Shown here piece after piece: positions 1-7,799 of a stretch of 64,000 nt of DNA. How positions within the stretch are numbered: position 1 is the stretch's first letter; each line of letters begins with the position of its first letter. The position numbers and the translations under genes are program-made. Source of the DNA: CAJMNU01 sp905214855 (GTDB lineage: Bacteria > Bacillota > Clostridia > Lachnospirales > Lachnospiraceae); contig CALADM010000010.1 of assembly GCA_937890595.1 (NCBI GenBank), positions 1 to 64,000 of the forward strand, written 5' to 3'. The notes below the pieces were generated by a model. That model did not search any database. It was not told where the DNA came from and was given only the letters and a program-made list of their open reading frames with translations.

Positions 1-121
1 GCTTCCTTACGCATAGCAAGTCCTTTGTTGTAGATGAGTCTGCAACAGCCAAATGCCTGATGGATTAGATTTTGCTGTTCCCTGTTCGGGTAGATTCTAA
101 ATTTGATACCTTTTTTGCATT
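1..121 (-). pseudogene. tnpB: TnpB (IS605 OrfB, RNA-guided nuclease family) N-terminus, apparent frameshift at codon 3
   Basis: Minus-strand frame 119 to 1 encodes the OrfB helix-turn-helix start: Lys-Gly-Ile-Lys-Phe-Arg-Ile-Tyr-Pro-Asn, then Glu-Gln-Gln, then Phe-Gly-Cys-Cys-Arg and Tyr-Asn-Lys. The only nearby ATG (121-119) overlaps the tnpA stop as TAATG, which is the expected coupled start, but it reads into a stop after seven codons. A run of six A (T6 on the plus strand, 111-116) lies between the ATG and the coding frame. Five A would restore Met-Gln-Lys-Gly-Ile-Lys. The gene is therefore either a one-base frameshift mutant or depends on slippage at A6. The rest of the protein is outside the window. 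Confidence 0.65.
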
Positions 122-542
122 ATCCCAGTTTATCCTTTTGCCTTTGCGATGTTTTCTGATCTTCGATATACTGCCTGATTACATCAAGCGGAACACTACC
201 AACGGTTGATACAAAATAGCTGTTGGTCCACAGTGACGGCATTCTTGTTTTTAATGATGGATATTCACTTCTCAAAATCTTTGAACTATATCCTTTTAAT
301 GATTTAACCGTTTTGTGAATACCGAATTGAGGGTCTGCCTCCATGAGTATGTATACATGGTCTGGCATGATTTCCAGTTCCATGATGTCTACAGGAATAT
401 TTGCAGCATACTCAAGAAGAAGTTCCTTTAATCGGGTATCTATTCCATTTGTTAAAATTTTACGTCTATACTTAGGACACCACACAACATGATATTTGCA
501 AGAATAGACGATATTGTTATTGGATTTATATGTAATATTCAT
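120..542 (-). CDS. tnpA: IS200/IS605 family transposase TnpA (HUH Y1 transposase, altered HUH)
   Basis: This Y1 tyrosine transposase family cuts and rejoins single-stranded IS ends. The protein has the family start (Tyr-His-Val-Val-Trp-Cys-Pro-Lys-Tyr-Arg-Arg), the Met-Pro-Asp-His block, and the C-terminal Tyr-Ile-Glu-Asp-Gln with the expected nucleophilic Tyr. The metal-binding His-hydrophobic-His motif reads His-Val-Tyr (codons 359-351), so the second metal ligand is missing. The start was set at the Met giving about 140 residues, the usual family size; a longer frame reaches 599. No clear ribosome binding site precedes it. A TATAAT lies just upstream of this ATG, so a leaderless message is possible. 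Confidence 0.85.
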   Translation of the reverse strand: MNITYKSNNNIVYSCKYHVVWCPKYRRKILTNGIDTRLKELLLEYAANIPVDIMELEIMPDHVYILMEADPQFGIHKTVKSLKGYSSKILRSEYPSLKTRMPSLWTNSYFVSTVGSVPLDVIRQYIEDQKTSQRQKDKLG

Positions 543-620
543 ATGCATATTATACACTATTTCAAAAACTAATACAAGCATATTCTGTTCCATCTTCAAT
601 TACTTGCGTAAATTCGATGG

Positions 621-674
621 AAGTGTCTTATATCCCCATAGCTAAAGCAAAGGTTTTTACGACACATTGGATAA
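621..674 (+). repeat. IS605-end hairpin repeat, copy 1 (left end of the tnpA element)
   Basis: This is an imperfect hairpin with core AGCTAAAGCA (640-649), followed after a short gap by TACGACACATTGGATAA (658-674). The same two blocks in the same order occur at 11104-11152 and 19937-19983. Its position upstream of tnpA marks it as the left-end recognition hairpin of this element. It differs from the other two copies in the stem flanks and in the bases between the two blocks. Confidence 0.7.
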
Positions 675-718
675 AATATTTACACACCCAAACTGTTTCC
701 ATTCTTTTTATCCGACTC

Positions 719-1045
719 TTATTCTACAAAATCTTTTCTCATTGGTGTAAAAATATCTAAAAGTTTTGTATCTTCCAAAGCCACTACTCCATGCACTACA
801 TTTGGAGCTACATAATATGTATCACCAGTTACAAGAACTTTATCTTCCTGTCCCTCTTCCTGATACAGAAGAGAACCTTCAATAATATATCCTAACTGCT
901 CATGCGGATGAGAATGTTTTGCACCAACTGCTCCCTTATCAAAATGGAGTTCTACATTCATGATATTCTCACTGTAAGCTAACACCTTGCGTACAACTCC
1001 GCCACCCAAATCGGTCAACGGAATATTTTTATTTTCTACATACAT
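719..1045 (-). CDS. Small single-domain cupin protein
   Basis: This is a 108-residue single cupin barrel. Metal-site residues are visible: His44, His46 and Gln50 in the first cupin motif (His-Ser-His-Pro-His-Glu-Gln) and His85 in the second (Pro-Asn-Val-Val-His-Gly). Small cupins of this type bind a divalent metal and act as sugar-binding, isomerase or dioxygenase-like proteins; the substrate cannot be read from sequence. An AGGAGG lies 8 bases before the ATG. The gene stands alone between the IS end and guaB and is probably its own transcription unit. Confidence 0.8.
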   Translation of the reverse strand: MYVENKNIPLTDLGGGVVRKVLAYSENIMNVELHFDKGAVGAKHSHPHEQLGYIIEGSLLYQEEGQEDKVLVTGDTYYVAPNVVHGVVALEDTKLLDIFTPMRKDFVE

Positions 1046-1121
1046 GATCCATTCCTCCTGATCTTTCCATTTTCTTTCATTCTATCACAAATGCCCGTCA
1101 GCGGCAAGATAAAAAGGATCT

Positions 1122-1146
1122 GGAACAGAAATTAGATTTCTGTCCC
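1122..1146 (-). terminator. Rho-independent terminator downstream of guaB
   Basis: Stem GGAACAGAAA / TTTCTGTCCC with a 5-base loop. On the minus strand a T-rich stretch (CCTTTTTATC) follows shortly after the stem. Confidence 0.65.
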
Positions 1147-1188
1147 AAATCCCCTAAAATCAGACTCTCTTGTTACCTAATGTCTGCT

Positions 1189-2646
1189 TTATTTATCATC
1201 AATGCTGTAGTTTGGAGCCTCTTTTGTGATATGGATATCATGTGGATGGCTTTCCTTCAAAGATGCAGCTGTGATCTTAATAAACTTACCAGTCTCCTGC
1301 AAAGTTGGGATATCTGGAGCGCCACAGTAACCCATACCAGCTCTCAGACCACCCAGAAGCTGGAATACGGTATCCTCTACAAGTCCTTTATAAGCAACAC
1401 GACCTTCTACACCTTCTGGAACTAATTTCTTCGCATCACTCTGGAAATAACGGTCTTTACTTCCGTTTTCCATAGCTGCAATAGAACCCATTCCTCTATA
1501 TACTTTGTATTTACGTCCCTGATACAGCTCGAAATCGCCAGGGCTTTCATCACATCCAGCAAACATACTTCCCATCATGCAGACACTTCCGCCAGCTGCA
1601 ATTGCCTTTGTGACATCTCCAGAATATTTGATACCGCCATCTGCAATGATCGGAATACCATATTCTTTCGCAACCGCATAACAATCCATAACTGCTGTGA
1701 TCTGTGGAACACCGATACCGGCAACTACACGGGTTGTACAAATAGATCCAGGTCCGATACCAACTTTGACAGCATCAACACCAGCTTCGATCAGGGCTTT
1801 AGTCGCCTCTCCTGTTGCTACGTTTCCAGCGATCACCTGTACTTCAGGATATGCCTCTTTGATCATCTTGACACAACGGATTACGTTTGCTGAATGACCA
1901 TGAGCAGAATCCAGAACAATAACATCCACCTTTGCATCTACCAGTGCTTTTACACGATCCAGAACATTTGCAGTGATACCTACAGCAGCTCCGCAAAGCA
2001 GTCTTCCCTGCTCATCCTTTGCAGACAATGGATATTTGATCTGTTTTTCAATATCTTTGATCGTTATCAGTCCCTTTAAGTTAAAGTCATCATCTACGAT
2101 CGGCAGTTTCTCTACTCTTGCCTTTCCAAGGATCTGTCTTGCTTCCTGAAGTGTCACACCTTCTTTTGCTGTCACCAGATTCTCAGATGTCATGCATTCT
2201 TTGATCTTTTTGGAAAAATCTTCCTCAAACTTTAAATCACGGTTTGTGATAATACCAACTAACTTCCTGCCCTCCGTAATAGGAACACCAGAAATGCGAT
2301 ATTTTGCCATCAGCTCATTGGCATCCTTCAAAGTATGCTCCGGAGAAAGGAAAAATGGGTCTGTAATAACACCGTTTTCAGACCGCTTTACTCTGTCAAC
2401 TTCCTCTGCCTGTTCTTCAATAGACATATTTTTGTGTATGATACCGATGCCGCCCTGTCTGGCCATCGCAATCGCCATACGGTGTTCTGTTACCGTATCC
2501 ATACCCGCACTCATCAATGGAATATTCAGTTTTACTTTCTTTGTCAGATGTGTTGTCAGATCTACCTGGTTTGGGATCACTTCTGAATAGGAAGGTACAA
2601 GCAGTACATCATCAAAAGTAATGCCGTCTGCGATAATCTTACCCAT
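1189..2646 (-). CDS. guaB: IMP dehydrogenase
   Basis: GuaB oxidises IMP to XMP with NAD+, the committed step of GMP synthesis in the cytoplasm. The 485-residue length is standard. The TIM barrel begins with the Thr-Phe-Asp-Asp-Val-Leu-Leu-Val-Pro block, is interrupted by two CBS domains at about residues 95-205, and resumes with the active loop Gly-Pro-Gly-Ser-Ile-Cys-Thr-Thr, whose catalytic Cys is residue 303. The Arg-Gly-Met-Gly-Ser flap is also present. A GAGG ribosome binding site precedes the ATG. A strong sigma-A promoter and a terminator flank the gene, so it is monocistronic. Confidence 0.97.
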   Translation of the reverse strand: MGKIIADGITFDDVLLVPSYSEVIPNQVDLTTHLTKKVKLNIPLMSAGMDTVTEHRMAIAMARQGGIGIIHKNMSIEEQAEEVDRVKRSENGVITDPFFLSPEHTLKDANELMAKYRISGVPITEGRKLVGIITNRDLKFEEDFSKKIKECMTSENLVTAKEGVTLQEARQILGKARVEKLPIVDDDFNLKGLITIKDIEKQIKYPLSAKDEQGRLLCGAAVGITANVLDRVKALVDAKVDVIVLDSAHGHSANVIRCVKMIKEAYPEVQVIAGNVATGEATKALIEAGVDAVKVGIGPGSICTTRVVAGIGVPQITAVMDCYAVAKEYGIPIIADGGIKYSGDVTKAIAAGGSVCMMGSMFAGCDESPGDFELYQGRKYKVYRGMGSIAAMENGSKDRYFQSDAKKLVPEGVEGRVAYKGLVEDTVFQLLGGLRAGMGYCGAPDIPTLQETGKFIKITAASLKESHPHDIHITKEAPNYSIDDK

Positions 2647-2712
2647 TAAATTTTCCTCACTTTCTTGTGTGTTTTATTAAAATTTTTAATAACTAACAGG
2701 TTATGGTATATT

Positions 2713-2741
2713 ATATTATCAGACTTTTTTTCACTTGTCAA
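2713..2741 (-). promoter_or_regulatory. Sigma-A promoter of guaB
   Basis: On the minus strand TTGACA (2741-2736), a 17-base spacer and TAATAT (2718-2713). This leaves a leader of about 60 bases before guaB. No purine riboswitch fold was recognised in that leader. Confidence 0.75.
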
Positions 2742-2894
2742 ATATATTTTTATCTAATTTTATATATTTATGTAACCTTTTATTTATTATATTTTCTGTT
2801 GCTATATTTTTATATTGTCTTTTATTTGTATCAGACTCTATACTCTTTTTTTGCGTTTTCACATTACCACGGCAAAATCCATAAAAAAGCACAA

Positions 2895-2930
2895 AAGGCT
2901 TCCATGTGGATTTCTCCACACGGAAACCTT
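2895..2930 (-). terminator. Rho-independent terminator of the membrane protein gene
   Basis: A 16-base stem with two mismatches (AAGGCTTCCATGTGGA / TCCACACGGAAACCTT) and a TTTC loop lies just after the stop codon at 2938. On the minus strand the T-run TTTTTT follows after TTTGTGC. Confidence 0.75.
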
Positions 2931-2937
2931 ATCTTTC

Positions 2938-3438
2938 TTATTGAAGTACTACTTTTCTCGGTGCAGTCATTCTAAAACACTGCAGCATCTTATCACTTGG
3001 CTCGAAAATCACTTTTGTCGTTATTCCGCCATTCTGATAGATCATAGCATACAATCTTGCCCCTGCCTCTTTGGAAGAATAATCTACCACTTTCATATCA
3101 GATGTCTCATGATCTTTCAGCACATATGCATCCACAGGAGCAATAATACGGACATCATCCATAGAACATTCCATGACTTTCTTACGCTTCATCTGATTCA
3201 TGATCTTATCCACAGAAAACTGCTTTGTGACAAACAAATACTCATACTCCACCTTTAAACCACGGAATACAAAATAGGCAGCTGCTATTGCCAAAAGAAA
3301 TGCCAGCATCCCTAAGATCCCAAAAAGTGCGGAGGACAGAAACGTTACCACGCACACGAATCCCATCAGGATTCTAAGCGGCCAGGCATATCCCGGCTCC
3401 TTCTGTTTTACAAGCCACTCTGCATATGCTTCATTCAT
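2938..3438 (-). CDS. DUF6106-like small membrane protein, function unknown
   Basis: The protein has 166 residues. Residues about 18-60 form two adjacent hydrophobic segments, followed by a soluble beta-rich domain that resembles the DUF6106 proteins common in Lachnospiraceae; that match is from memory and not proven here. ATG 3438 was chosen because GAGGG lies 8 bases upstream; a GTG at 3459 in the same frame has no site. It sits downstream of groEL in the same direction but has its own terminator. No function is assigned. Confidence 0.75.
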   Translation of the reverse strand: MNEAYAEWLVKQKEPGYAWPLRILMGFVCVVTFLSSALFGILGMLAFLLAIAAAYFVFRGLKVEYEYLFVTKQFSVDKIMNQMKRKKVMECSMDDVRIIAPVDAYVLKDHETSDMKVVDYSSKEAGARLYAMIYQNGGITTKVIFEPSDKMLQCFRMTAPRKVVLQ

Positions 3439-3572
3439 CTTAATTCCCTCTTCCGGCACCTTTAAGGTCCCGAACCTTCCTTTGTTGTAATATTTTGACA
3501 GCTCCCGACATCAAACTGACACCGGAAGCTGTCTCTATCTCTCTGTCACAGACTGCTTGGACAACTGAGCGA

Positions 3573-5195
3573 TTACATCATGCCCATTCCAGCACCGCCT
3601 GCTGGCATAGCCGGAGCTTCTTCTTTAATATTAGCAACAACAGACTCTGTTGTCAATAAGGTAGATGCAACACTTGTCGCATTCTGAAGGGCACATCTTG
3701 TAACCTTAGCCGGATCCAGAATACCTGCCTCCACCATATCTACATATTTTTCTTTATATGCATCAAATCCAGTACCTACAGGAGACTCTTTTACTTTATT
3801 AATGATAACAGAACCTTCCAGACCTGCATTTGCTGCAATGTGGAACAAAGGAGCTTCCAGAGCTTTGAGGATAATTCTTGCACCTGTCTTCTCATCACCT
3901 TCCAGAGAAGCAACCACTTTCTCTACTTCCTCAGCTGCATGTACATAAGCAGAACCGCCGCCTGCAATGATTCCCTCTTCTACTGCTGCCTTGGTAGCTG
4001 CTAAAGCATCTTCCATACGAAGTTTTGCTTCTTTCATCTCTGTCTCAGTAGCTGCACCGACACGGATCACAGCAACACCACCAGCTAATTTTGCCAGTCT
4101 CTCCTGCAGTTTCTCTCTATCAAAATCAGATGTTGTCTCTTCAATCTGTGCACGGATCTGGTTTACTCTTGCAGAAATCTCTTCCTTATCGCCCTCTCCA
4201 TCTACAATGATAGTATTCTCTTTCTGAACCTTAACAGATTTTGCACGTCCTAACTGATCCATTGTTGTATCTTTCAATTCCAGACCAAGTTCCTCAGAAA
4301 TTACTGTACCACCTGTCAAAATTGCGATATCTTTCAGCATTTCTTTTCTTCTGTCGCCATATCCTGGTGCCTTTACACCCACAACAGTGAATGTACCTCT
4401 CAGTTTATTTACGATCAGAGTAGTCAATGCCTCTCCCTCGATATCTTCTGCAATGATCAAGAGCTTAGATCCAGACTGTACAATCTGCTCCAGAAGAGGA
4501 AGGATCTCCTGAATATTGGAAATCTTCTTATCTGTGATCAGGATGTATGGATTGTCAAGATTTGCTTCCATCTTATCCATATCTGTACACATATAAGCAG
4601 ATACATAACCACGATCAAACTGCATACCTTCTACAAGATCCAGCTCTGTCTTCATAGTCTTGGATTCCTCAATGGTGATCACGCCATCTTTGGAAACTTT
4701 CTCCATAGCGTCTGCTACCATCTCGCCAACTTCATCATCTGCTGCAGAAATTGCTGCTACTCTGGCAATCTGCTCTTTACCGCTGATCGGCTTGCTCATC
4801 TTTGCGATCGCCTCTACAGCAGTCTCTGTTGCTTTCTTCATACCCTTTCTCAAAACAATCGGGTTTGCACCTGCTGCCAGATTCTTCATACCTTCATTGA
4901 TCATAGCCTGAGCCAATACAGTAGCTGTTGTTGTACCATCACCTGCTACATCATTCGTCTTTGTTGCAACTTCTTTTACAAGCTGTGCACCCATGTTTTC
5001 AAATGCATCTTCCAGCTCGATCTCTTTTGCAATGGTAACACCATCGTTTGTGATCAATGGAGCGCCAAAAGATTTATCCAAAACTACATTGCGTCCTTTC
5101 GGTCCTAAAGTTACACGAACTGTATTTGCTAACTGATTTACGCCAGCCTCTAATGCTTTTCTGGCTTCTACTCCATATTTAATTTCTTTTGCCAT
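3573..5195 (-). CDS. groEL: Chaperonin GroEL (60 kDa)
   Basis: GroEL is the large ring subunit of the ATP-driven chaperonin. The 540-residue protein shows the start Met-Ala-Lys-Glu-Ile-Lys, the nucleotide-site block Val-Thr-Leu-Gly-Pro-Lys-Gly-Arg-Asn, the Gly-Asp-Gly-Thr-Thr-Thr-Ala motif, and the typical Gly/Met-rich C-terminal tail (Gly-Gly-Ala-Gly-Met-Gly-Met-Met). The internal ATG at 5195 is the start: GGAGGT lies 9 bases upstream and the family N-terminus begins there. It follows groES by 172 bases with no terminator seen, forming the groESL operon under CIRCE control. Confidence 0.98.
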   Translation of the reverse strand: MAKEIKYGVEARKALEAGVNQLANTVRVTLGPKGRNVVLDKSFGAPLITNDGVTIAKEIELEDAFENMGAQLVKEVATKTNDVAGDGTTTATVLAQAMINEGMKNLAAGANPIVLRKGMKKATETAVEAIAKMSKPISGKEQIARVAAISAADDEVGEMVADAMEKVSKDGVITIEESKTMKTELDLVEGMQFDRGYVSAYMCTDMDKMEANLDNPYILITDKKISNIQEILPLLEQIVQSGSKLLIIAEDIEGEALTTLIVNKLRGTFTVVGVKAPGYGDRRKEMLKDIAILTGGTVISEELGLELKDTTMDQLGRAKSVKVQKENTIIVDGEGDKEEISARVNQIRAQIEETTSDFDREKLQERLAKLAGGVAVIRVGAATETEMKEAKLRMEDALAATKAAVEEGIIAGGGSAYVHAAEEVEKVVASLEGDEKTGARIILKALEAPLFHIAANAGLEGSVIINKVKESPVGTGFDAYKEKYVDMVEAGILDPAKVTRCALQNATSVASTLLTTESVVANIKEEAPAMPAGGAGMGMM

Positions 5196-5367
5196 AATAT
5201 TCAACCTCCAAACCTGTTCTGTCACAGATGACCTTCTATATTAATTATGTAATATCCTGTGACCACTCTATTTTTATTCTATCATATCAGCCCTTTGTGA
5301 GCTTTCATTGTCCGAACTAAACCAAATAATATAGATCCTGTTTCAAACATCACCTCTATGGATGTCT

Positions 5368-5655
5368 TTATGCTTCCAATACTGCCAAAATATCATTCTG
5401 CTTTACAATGATATAGGTCTCATCGTCAACCTCTACCTCAGTTCCTGCATATTTGGAGAAAATCACTTTATCTCCGGTCTTTACCTGCATTACAACTTCC
5501 TTGCCATCGATCACACCGCCAGGACCTACTGCGATCACCTCTGCCTGCTGTGGTTTTTCTTTTGCCTGACCTGGCAGAACAATACCAGATTTTGTAGTCT
5601 CTTCTGCAACCAACTGTTTTAATACGACCTTGTCAAATAATGGAACTAACTTCAT
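5368..5655 (-). CDS. groES: Co-chaperonin GroES (10 kDa)
   Basis: GroES is the heptameric lid that caps GroEL. It has 95 residues and shows Pro-Leu-Phe-Asp-Lys-Val-Val-Leu-Lys at the start, the mobile-loop region with Ser-Gly-Ile-Val-Leu-Pro, and the C-terminal Asp-Ile-Leu-Ala-Val-Leu. The ATG at 5655 has AAGGAGG at ideal distance; upstream in-frame ATGs lack a site. It is the first gene of the operon, with promoter and CIRCE about 65-105 bases upstream. Confidence 0.97.
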   Translation of the reverse strand: MKLVPLFDKVVLKQLVAEETTKSGIVLPGQAKEKPQQAEVIAVGPGGVIDGKEVVMQVKTGDKVIFSKYAGTEVEVDDETYIIVKQNDILAVLEA

Positions 5656-5718
5656 TATGATATCCTCCTTATATGTTCTACTTTTTAAGTTGTAGTTTCT
5701 CTTTTTGTTCATGAGTAT

Positions 5719-5747
5719 GTTATAGCACGTCCTGTTAGCACTGTCAA
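5719..5747 (-). promoter_or_regulatory. Sigma-A promoter of groESL
   Basis: On the minus strand TTGACA (5747-5742), exactly 17 bases, then TATAAC (5724-5719). The -35 hexamer lies inside the CIRCE operator. Confidence 0.85.
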
Positions 5748-5761
5748 GCGTTGAGTGCTAG
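5735..5761. promoter_or_regulatory. CIRCE operator (HrcA site) of groESL
   Basis: Inverted repeat TTAGCACTG - 9 bases - GAGTGCTAG. This matches the CIRCE consensus (TTAGCACTC-N9-GAGTGCTAA) at 16 of 18 positions. It covers the -35 region, so HrcA binding should block RNA polymerase and heat should relieve it. The rest of the divergent 5656-6008 spacer is AT-rich and shows nothing else I can support. Confidence 0.9.
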
Positions 5762-6008
5762 CTTTTTTATAAACTTTTTATTAAAGATATTGTCCATGCT
5801 TTCTTTTATTCTATGTGAGTTGTCTTCTCTATATTCCAAAAAATTTACTTTTTTATAGCAAAAGACAGATTTTATACTTTTTTTCGAAAATATGCCTTTT
5901 CTTTTTTTCTCTAAAGTATTACAATAAAAAGAAACAATGGAATTTTCGTACTACGGATCTTTCTTTGTCACAAATATACGGCTGACCGCCCAGAAAGGAG
6001 TTTTTTCT

Positions 6009-6569
6009 ATGTCTAAAAAGAAAAAAGGATATGGCAAATGGATCGTTCTTGCCGCTGCTGCCGGAGCAGCCGCTGCTGCAAGCATTTCTTATTTGGCAAA
6101 ATACAAATCATTTCATAAAGAACTAGATGAGGAATTCCACGATTTTGAAGATGAAGATACAGAAGAAGAGACACAAACCACACCATCTGAAGATGAAACT
6201 GTGACACGCAACTATGTCTCTCTTCGCAAATCAGATACAAAAGAGGAAGAAATAGACAAATCAGAAGATACTTTACCTGAAACCCCAGAGGAATTGGAAG
6301 ATACATTGGAAGAAAAACCAGAAAAAGTTACAAATTCAGATGAAGAATCCATAACAGAAGTTACAGAAGAAACTGCTCAGCATAAAGCAGAACCTTCCAT
6401 TTCAGATGTTACAGAAATCAAGGAGGAACTGATAGCAGAATCTGAAGAAACAGTTGAAGAACTGGAAGATCCCATTGAGGAAACAGAAGAAACTTCTGAT
6501 CGTGAAGTGGATCATACAGACGAAGATCCTGAAGATGACCCTGATACAGAAATAACATACAAAGAATAA
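6009..6569 (+). CDS. Highly acidic protein with an N-terminal membrane anchor
   Basis: The protein has 186 residues. A basic start (Ser-Lys-Lys-Lys-Lys-Gly) leads into one Ala-rich hydrophobic segment at about residues 11-30. The remainder is almost entirely Glu/Asp/Thr/Ser-rich, low complexity and probably disordered. No Cys lipobox is present, so it is likely a membrane-anchored protein with an acidic tail, which may bind cations or basic proteins. ATG 6009 has AAAGGAG 8 bases upstream; the longer frame from 5937 has no such site. No family is recognised. It is monocistronic, with a terminator downstream. Confidence 0.75.
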   Translation: MSKKKKGYGKWIVLAAAAGAAAAASISYLAKYKSFHKELDEEFHDFEDEDTEEETQTTPSEDETVTRNYVSLRKSDTKEEEIDKSEDTLPETPEELEDTLEEKPEKVTNSDEESITEVTEETAQHKAEPSISDVTEIKEELIAESEETVEELEDPIEETEETSDREVDHTDEDPEDDPDTEITYKE

Positions 6570-6638
6570 TAACGATACCCTGTAAGAAACATTTATTATT
6601 TGTTATTTATTCTTCTTAATTATATTGTTCTGACAGTC

Positions 6639-6687
6639 AAAAGCAGTACAAAGTGTCTTATCATAGCACACATTGTACTGCTTTTTT
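6639..6687. terminator. Bidirectional terminator between convergent genes
   Basis: Stem GCAGTACAA (6643-6651) / TTGTACTGC (6673-6681) flanked by AAAA and TTTTTT, between the acidic protein gene and the convergent YitT gene. Confidence 0.85.
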
Positions 6688-6697
6688 GCAAGAAATA

Positions 6698-7552
6698 TTA
6701 TAAACTTAAAAATCCTTTTCCGATGATCTCACTAGAATTTGATATCAAAATAAATGCTGTTGGCTCTTTTTCTTTGATATAGTTTCTCAATCTCAACGCC
6801 TGTGTACGCTTCATTGTTGTCAAAATGATCGTTTTCTGATGGTGAGTAAAAGCTCCTTGTGCATTATACACTGTAGCACTGCGGTTCAGTTCTTTGATAA
6901 TAAACTCACAGATCGGTTCTGAATCATCACAAATAATCGTAAAGCACTTGCAAAGATTCATATTCTCAATCACTCCATCAATCACAAGAGATTTTGCAAG
7001 AAGTCCCAAAGAGGAGTATAAACCTGTTGCCGGACCAAAAATAACAAATGACATCAAAACGGCTGTGATATCTACCAGCAAAAGGACACTTCCAATATTC
7101 AGACTAGTATATTTTTTCAGGATCATGGCAATGATATCTGTTCCTCCACTAGAACCTCCAATATTAAATAAAATTGCAGATCCTACTGCTGGAAGAAAAA
7201 TCGCAAACATCAATTCCAAAAGTGGTTCATCTGTCATTGGAAGTTCAATCGGACAATAACGCTCCAATAAGGAAATGCTAAAAGACATCAGCATACTGGC
7301 ATATACCGTACGGATTCCAAAATTTCTTCCCAAAAAAATAAACCCCAACACCAAAAGTGCTGTGTTTGCCACAAATGTAAAGTCACCAGCTGAGATCGGT
7401 ATGATACGACTGACTACCGTTGAAAAACCTGTCACTCCTCCAAATGCAAAATTGTTCGGAAATTTAAAAAAGTAAATTCCGACTACCATGATCCATATAC
7501 TGATCGTAATGACCGTATATTCTTTCAGTGTTTTATGTAGTTTCTCTTTCAT
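6698..7552 (-). CDS. YitT family membrane protein (DUF161/DUF2179)
   Basis: The protein has 284 residues. The N-terminal ~190 residues form five to six membrane spans with family blocks such as Asn-Asn-Phe-Ala-Phe-Gly-Gly-Val-Thr-Gly and Gly-Gly-Ser-Ser-Gly-Gly-Thr-Asp. The C-terminal ~80 residues are the soluble DUF2179 domain (ending in Lys-Glu-Lys-Glu-Pro-Thr-Ala-Phe). The biochemical role of the family is not firmly known. An AGGATGTC lies directly before the ATG. It is a single-gene unit bounded by hairpins on both sides. Confidence 0.9.
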   Translation of the reverse strand: MKEKLHKTLKEYTVITISIWIMVVGIYFFKFPNNFAFGGVTGFSTVVSRIIPISAGDFTFVANTALLVLGFIFLGRNFGIRTVYASMLMSFSISLLERYCPIELPMTDEPLLELMFAIFLPAVGSAILFNIGGSSGGTDIIAMILKKYTSLNIGSVLLLVDITAVLMSFVIFGPATGLYSSLGLLAKSLVIDGVIENMNLCKCFTIICDDSEPICEFIIKELNRSATVYNAQGAFTHHQKTIILTTMKRTQALRLRNYIKEKEPTAFILISNSSEIIGKGFLSL

Positions 7553-7653
7553 GACATCCTATGTCCCCCCATAGTATTCTTTATGTCTGCTATTTTGAGT
7601 TTCTTACCATGACTTTTTTATTTTAATCTTCAGATTTTTCCCAAAACGCAAAA

Positions 7654-7684
7654 CATGAGGGAATGTTCTCTCCATTCCCTCATG
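7654..7684. terminator. Stem-loop terminator downstream of galT
   Basis: A perfect 12-base stem CATGAGGGAATG / CATTCCCTCATG with a 7-base loop. On the minus strand it is followed by TTTTGCGTTTT, giving termination of galT. A second perfect hairpin, CCACAACC-AAAA-GGTTGTGG (7736-7755), lies between it and the galT stop. The rest of the 7553-7799 spacer shows nothing more. Confidence 0.7.
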
Positions 7685-7799
7685 TACTATAACGCTTTCT
7701 TATCTAAATTACCAACATAATTCTTCCTGCGCTTTCCACAACCAAAAGGTTGTGGCTTATTGAATTTTCTGGTTGATTTTTTTGTATATGCGAGAGGTA

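Larger units (their letters stand above)
1..682 (-). mobile_element. IS200/IS605-family element, left part, truncated by window edge
   Basis: A minus-strand tnpA is followed directly by the beginning of tnpB, and a subterminal imperfect hairpin lies upstream of tnpA at about 632-654. This is the usual order of an IS605-type element: left end, tnpA, tnpB, right end. The right end lies outside the window. The exact left boundary is not determined; the block shared with two other sites in the window ends near 674. Both genes carry probable inactivating changes, so this copy may no longer move by itself. Confidence 0.8.

Noticed and set aside
2647..2712. Purine riboswitch in the guaB leader
   Set aside because: The leader is only about 60 AT-rich bases and shows no three-way-junction pattern.
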